Shown in pieces: positions 6,119-7,737 of a stretch of 7,737 nt of DNA; within the stretch, counting starts at the first letter, position 1, and every line of letters starts with the position of its first letter. Made by a program: the position numbers and the translations under genes. The notes beneath the pieces were generated by a model that did not search any database, was not told the DNA's origin, and saw nothing but the letters and a program-made list of their open reading frames with translations. The stretch is from an uncultured bacterium (GTDB lineage: Bacteria > Bacillota > Clostridia > Lachnospirales > Lachnospiraceae), in assembly GCA_947086625.1 (NCBI GenBank), contig CAMTZV010000055.1:1-7737 (forward strand), given 5' to 3'.

Positions 6119-7737
6119 ATGGCAAAAAACAAGAAAAAGAAAAATACAAAGCTGAAGGTGATTCTGGCCTCGCAGATCGTATTGCTCACACTGATTGTCG
6201 GGGTGCTGGCCTTCTATTTTCTCGGCGGCTACGGGAAAAAGGTGAAGGCGCTTCAGGAGGAGGCGGTCGCGCTCGTCAACGGCTCGACGGAGGAGACGTT
6301 TAAGGCGTCGCAGACGAGTGTGGTCTACGACGTGAACGGAAAAGAGCTGTCGGTTGTAAAGGGTGAAAAAGACAGCTATTATCTGACATATGATCAGATC
6401 CCGGAGGGTGTGAAAGCGGCAATTATCAGCATCGAGGACAAGAAGTTTTTCAGGCATCACGGCGTTGATCTCAAGGCGATCATGCGCGCGGCGGTGGCGA
6501 TGGTGAAAAACCAGAAGATCACTCAGGGCGGCAGTACGATTACCCAGCAGCTTGCGCGCACCGTGTTCCTCTCGAACGAGCGGACGTGGGAGCGCAAGAT
6601 CGAGGAGCTGTTCATCGCGGTAGGGCTGGAACGGCGCTACGAAAAAGAGCAGCTTCTGGAATTTTATCTGAACAACATTTATTTCGGAAACGGTTATTAC
6701 GGTATCGAGGCCGCGTCGAGGGGATATTTCAGCTGCGGCGTGGATGAGCTCACGCTGGCCGACCAGGCGCTTTTGTGCGGCGTGCCCAACAACCCGACCG
6801 TGTACGATCCGGTGGAAAACCTGCAAAATGCCGTCTCCCGGCGGGATCGTATCTTAAAGCAGATGTACGACGACGGGAAGATCCGGCGGGAGACATACGA
6901 GGAGGAAACGGCGCGGGAAACCACGCTTAAGCGTCCGAAGCGGAAAAAACATGACTATGTGGAGACGTACACGTACTATTGCGCGACGCGTGCTCTTATG
7001 GAGCAGCAGGGCTTTGCGTTCCGCAGCGAATTTGCGGACGAGGCCGACCGCGAAGAGTATGAGCAAAGCTACGATGAAACGTACGCGGACTGTCAGAAAT
7101 CGCTCTTTACCGGCGGATACCGGATCTACACGTCGATTGACCTGAAGGTGCAGAAAAAGCTGCAAAAAGCGATCGACGAGGGACTTGCGCAGTTTGACGA
7201 CAAGACGGAGGACGGCATTTACAAATTGCAGTCATCCGGTGTGTGCATCGATAACGAGACAGGCCATGTGACCGCGATCGTCGGCGGAAGAGGACAGGAT
7301 TTAAACGGCTACACGTTAAACCGCGCGTATCAGAGCTTCCGCCAGCCGGGCAGCTCGGTGAAGCCGATTCTTGTGTATACGCCCCAGCTCGAGCGGGGCT
7401 ATACGCCGGATTCCATCGTAAAAGACGCGCCCTTTAAAGACGGACCGTCCAATTCCAACGGAAAGTATTCCGGCGAGATTACGCTGCGCTATGCGGTGGA
7501 ACAGTCGAAAAACACGATTGCGTGGAAGCTTTTGGAGGAGCTGACCCCGAAGGCCGGACTGGACTATTTAAAAAAGATGGGCTTCGCGAGGCTCGATGCG
7601 CGGGACGAGGTTCCGGCCGTGGCGCTGGGCGGGTTTACGTACGGAATGTCGGCGGTGGAGATGGCGAGCGCGTATGCGGCGATCGAAAATGACGGTGCGT
7701 TCCGCACGCCGACATGTATCGAGCGCATTGAGGACGC
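6119..7737 (+). CDS. Class A (PBP1A-type) penicillin-binding protein, 3' end beyond window
   Basis: About 539 codons are present and the frame is open to the edge. A lysine-rich cytoplasmic tail (2-13) precedes one membrane helix (about 14-36), a signal anchor. The glycosyltransferase (GT51) domain covers about 70-235: E106 in the SIEDKKFFRHHG motif is the catalytic glutamate, followed by GGSTITQQLART (137-148), R159-K160, and LNNIYFGNGYYGIEAAS (184-200). A charged linker (about 265-335) leads to the transpeptidase domain, with S412-S-V-K415 carrying the active serine, S463-K-N465, and ALGGFTYGMS from 502. The KTG motif would lie past the edge. The enzyme polymerises and crosslinks peptidoglycan outside the membrane. 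The ATG is the first possible start, since a TGA in frame lies 13 bases upstream (6104-6106), but there is no Shine-Dalgarno sequence before it. Which class A paralogue it is cannot be told. Confidence 0.95.
   Translation, partial: MAKNKKKKNTKLKVILASQIVLLTLIVGVLAFYFLGGYGKKVKALQEEAVALVNGSTEETFKASQTSVVYDVNGKELSVVKGEKDSYYLTYDQIPEGVKAAIISIEDKKFFRHHGVDLKAIMRAAVAMVKNQKITQGGSTITQQLARTVFLSNERTWERKIEELFIAVGLERRYEKEQLLEFYLNNIYFGNGYYGIEAASRGYFSCGVDELTLADQALLCGVPNNPTVYDPVENLQNAVSRRDRILKQMYDDGKIRRETYEEETARETTLKRPKRKKHDYVETYTYYCATRALMEQQGFAFRSEFADEADREEYEQSYDETYADCQKSLFTGGYRIYTSIDLKVQKKLQKAIDEGLAQFDDKTEDGIYKLQSSGVCIDNETGHVTAIVGGRGQDLNGYTLNRAYQSFRQPGSSVKPILVYTPQLERGYTPDSIVKDAPFKDGPSNSNGKYSGEITLRYAVEQSKNTIAWKLLEELTPKAGLDYLKKMGFARLDARDEVPAVALGGFTYGMSAVEMASAYAAIENDGAFRTPTCIERIED

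Noticed and set aside
6077..6826. Long minus-strand open frame of 249 codons
   Set aside because: It lies antisense to the well-supported glycosyltransferase part of the penicillin-binding protein. The translation is rich in H, R and L without recognisable domains, as expected from the reverse strand of GC-rich codons.

Overview
The window looks like a chromosomal segment of a spore-forming, Gram-positive Clostridia-type bacterium (Bacillota), most likely of the Lachnospiraceae. The grounds are a near-canonical SpoVT sporulation regulator, strong GGAGG-type ribosome binding sites, a class A penicillin-binding protein of Firmicute style, and GC-rich coding sequence interrupted by AT-rich spacers. 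All seven genes I can support read on the + strand. No mobile element, CRISPR array, tRNA or rRNA gene was seen.

Region 1 (2-3981) is a tightly packed four-gene cluster, probably one operon. It holds a VWA-like/DUF2201-type protein with a degenerate metallopeptidase motif, a MoxR-like AAA+ ATPase with a GTG start, an auxin-efflux-carrier (AEC) family membrane transporter, and a 151-residue protein I do not recognise. The first two form a MoxR-VWA pair, which in other systems acts as an ATP-driven chaperone or activation machine. Its client is not evident here. The cluster ends in a long perfect 15-bp inverted repeat (plus 6 bp) that includes the last stop codon but has no U-tract.

Region 2 (about 4050-4674) is spoVT, a forespore regulator, preceded by a good match to a sigma-G/sigma-F promoter (GAATA-N17-GATAATA). 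It appears to be its own transcription unit.

Region 3 (4675-5088) is a 414-base gap without a gene. It is rich in RNA-type secondary structure: several hairpins, two of which compete for the same ATTCCC segment, then a bidirectional terminator-like stem and a further GC-rich stem. It ends in an AT-rich promoter region with a perfect TATAAT box and an overlapping palindrome, serving the next gene.

Region 4 (5089-7737) holds a YghZ-type aldo/keto reductase and, 31 bases further on, a class A penicillin-binding protein. The latter runs off the right edge before its KTG motif and starts without a visible Shine-Dalgarno sequence. The most interesting leads are the MoxR-VWA-transporter-unknown operon, the structured gap after spoVT, and the stop-codon hairpin. 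None is proven to be a new system from sequence alone.
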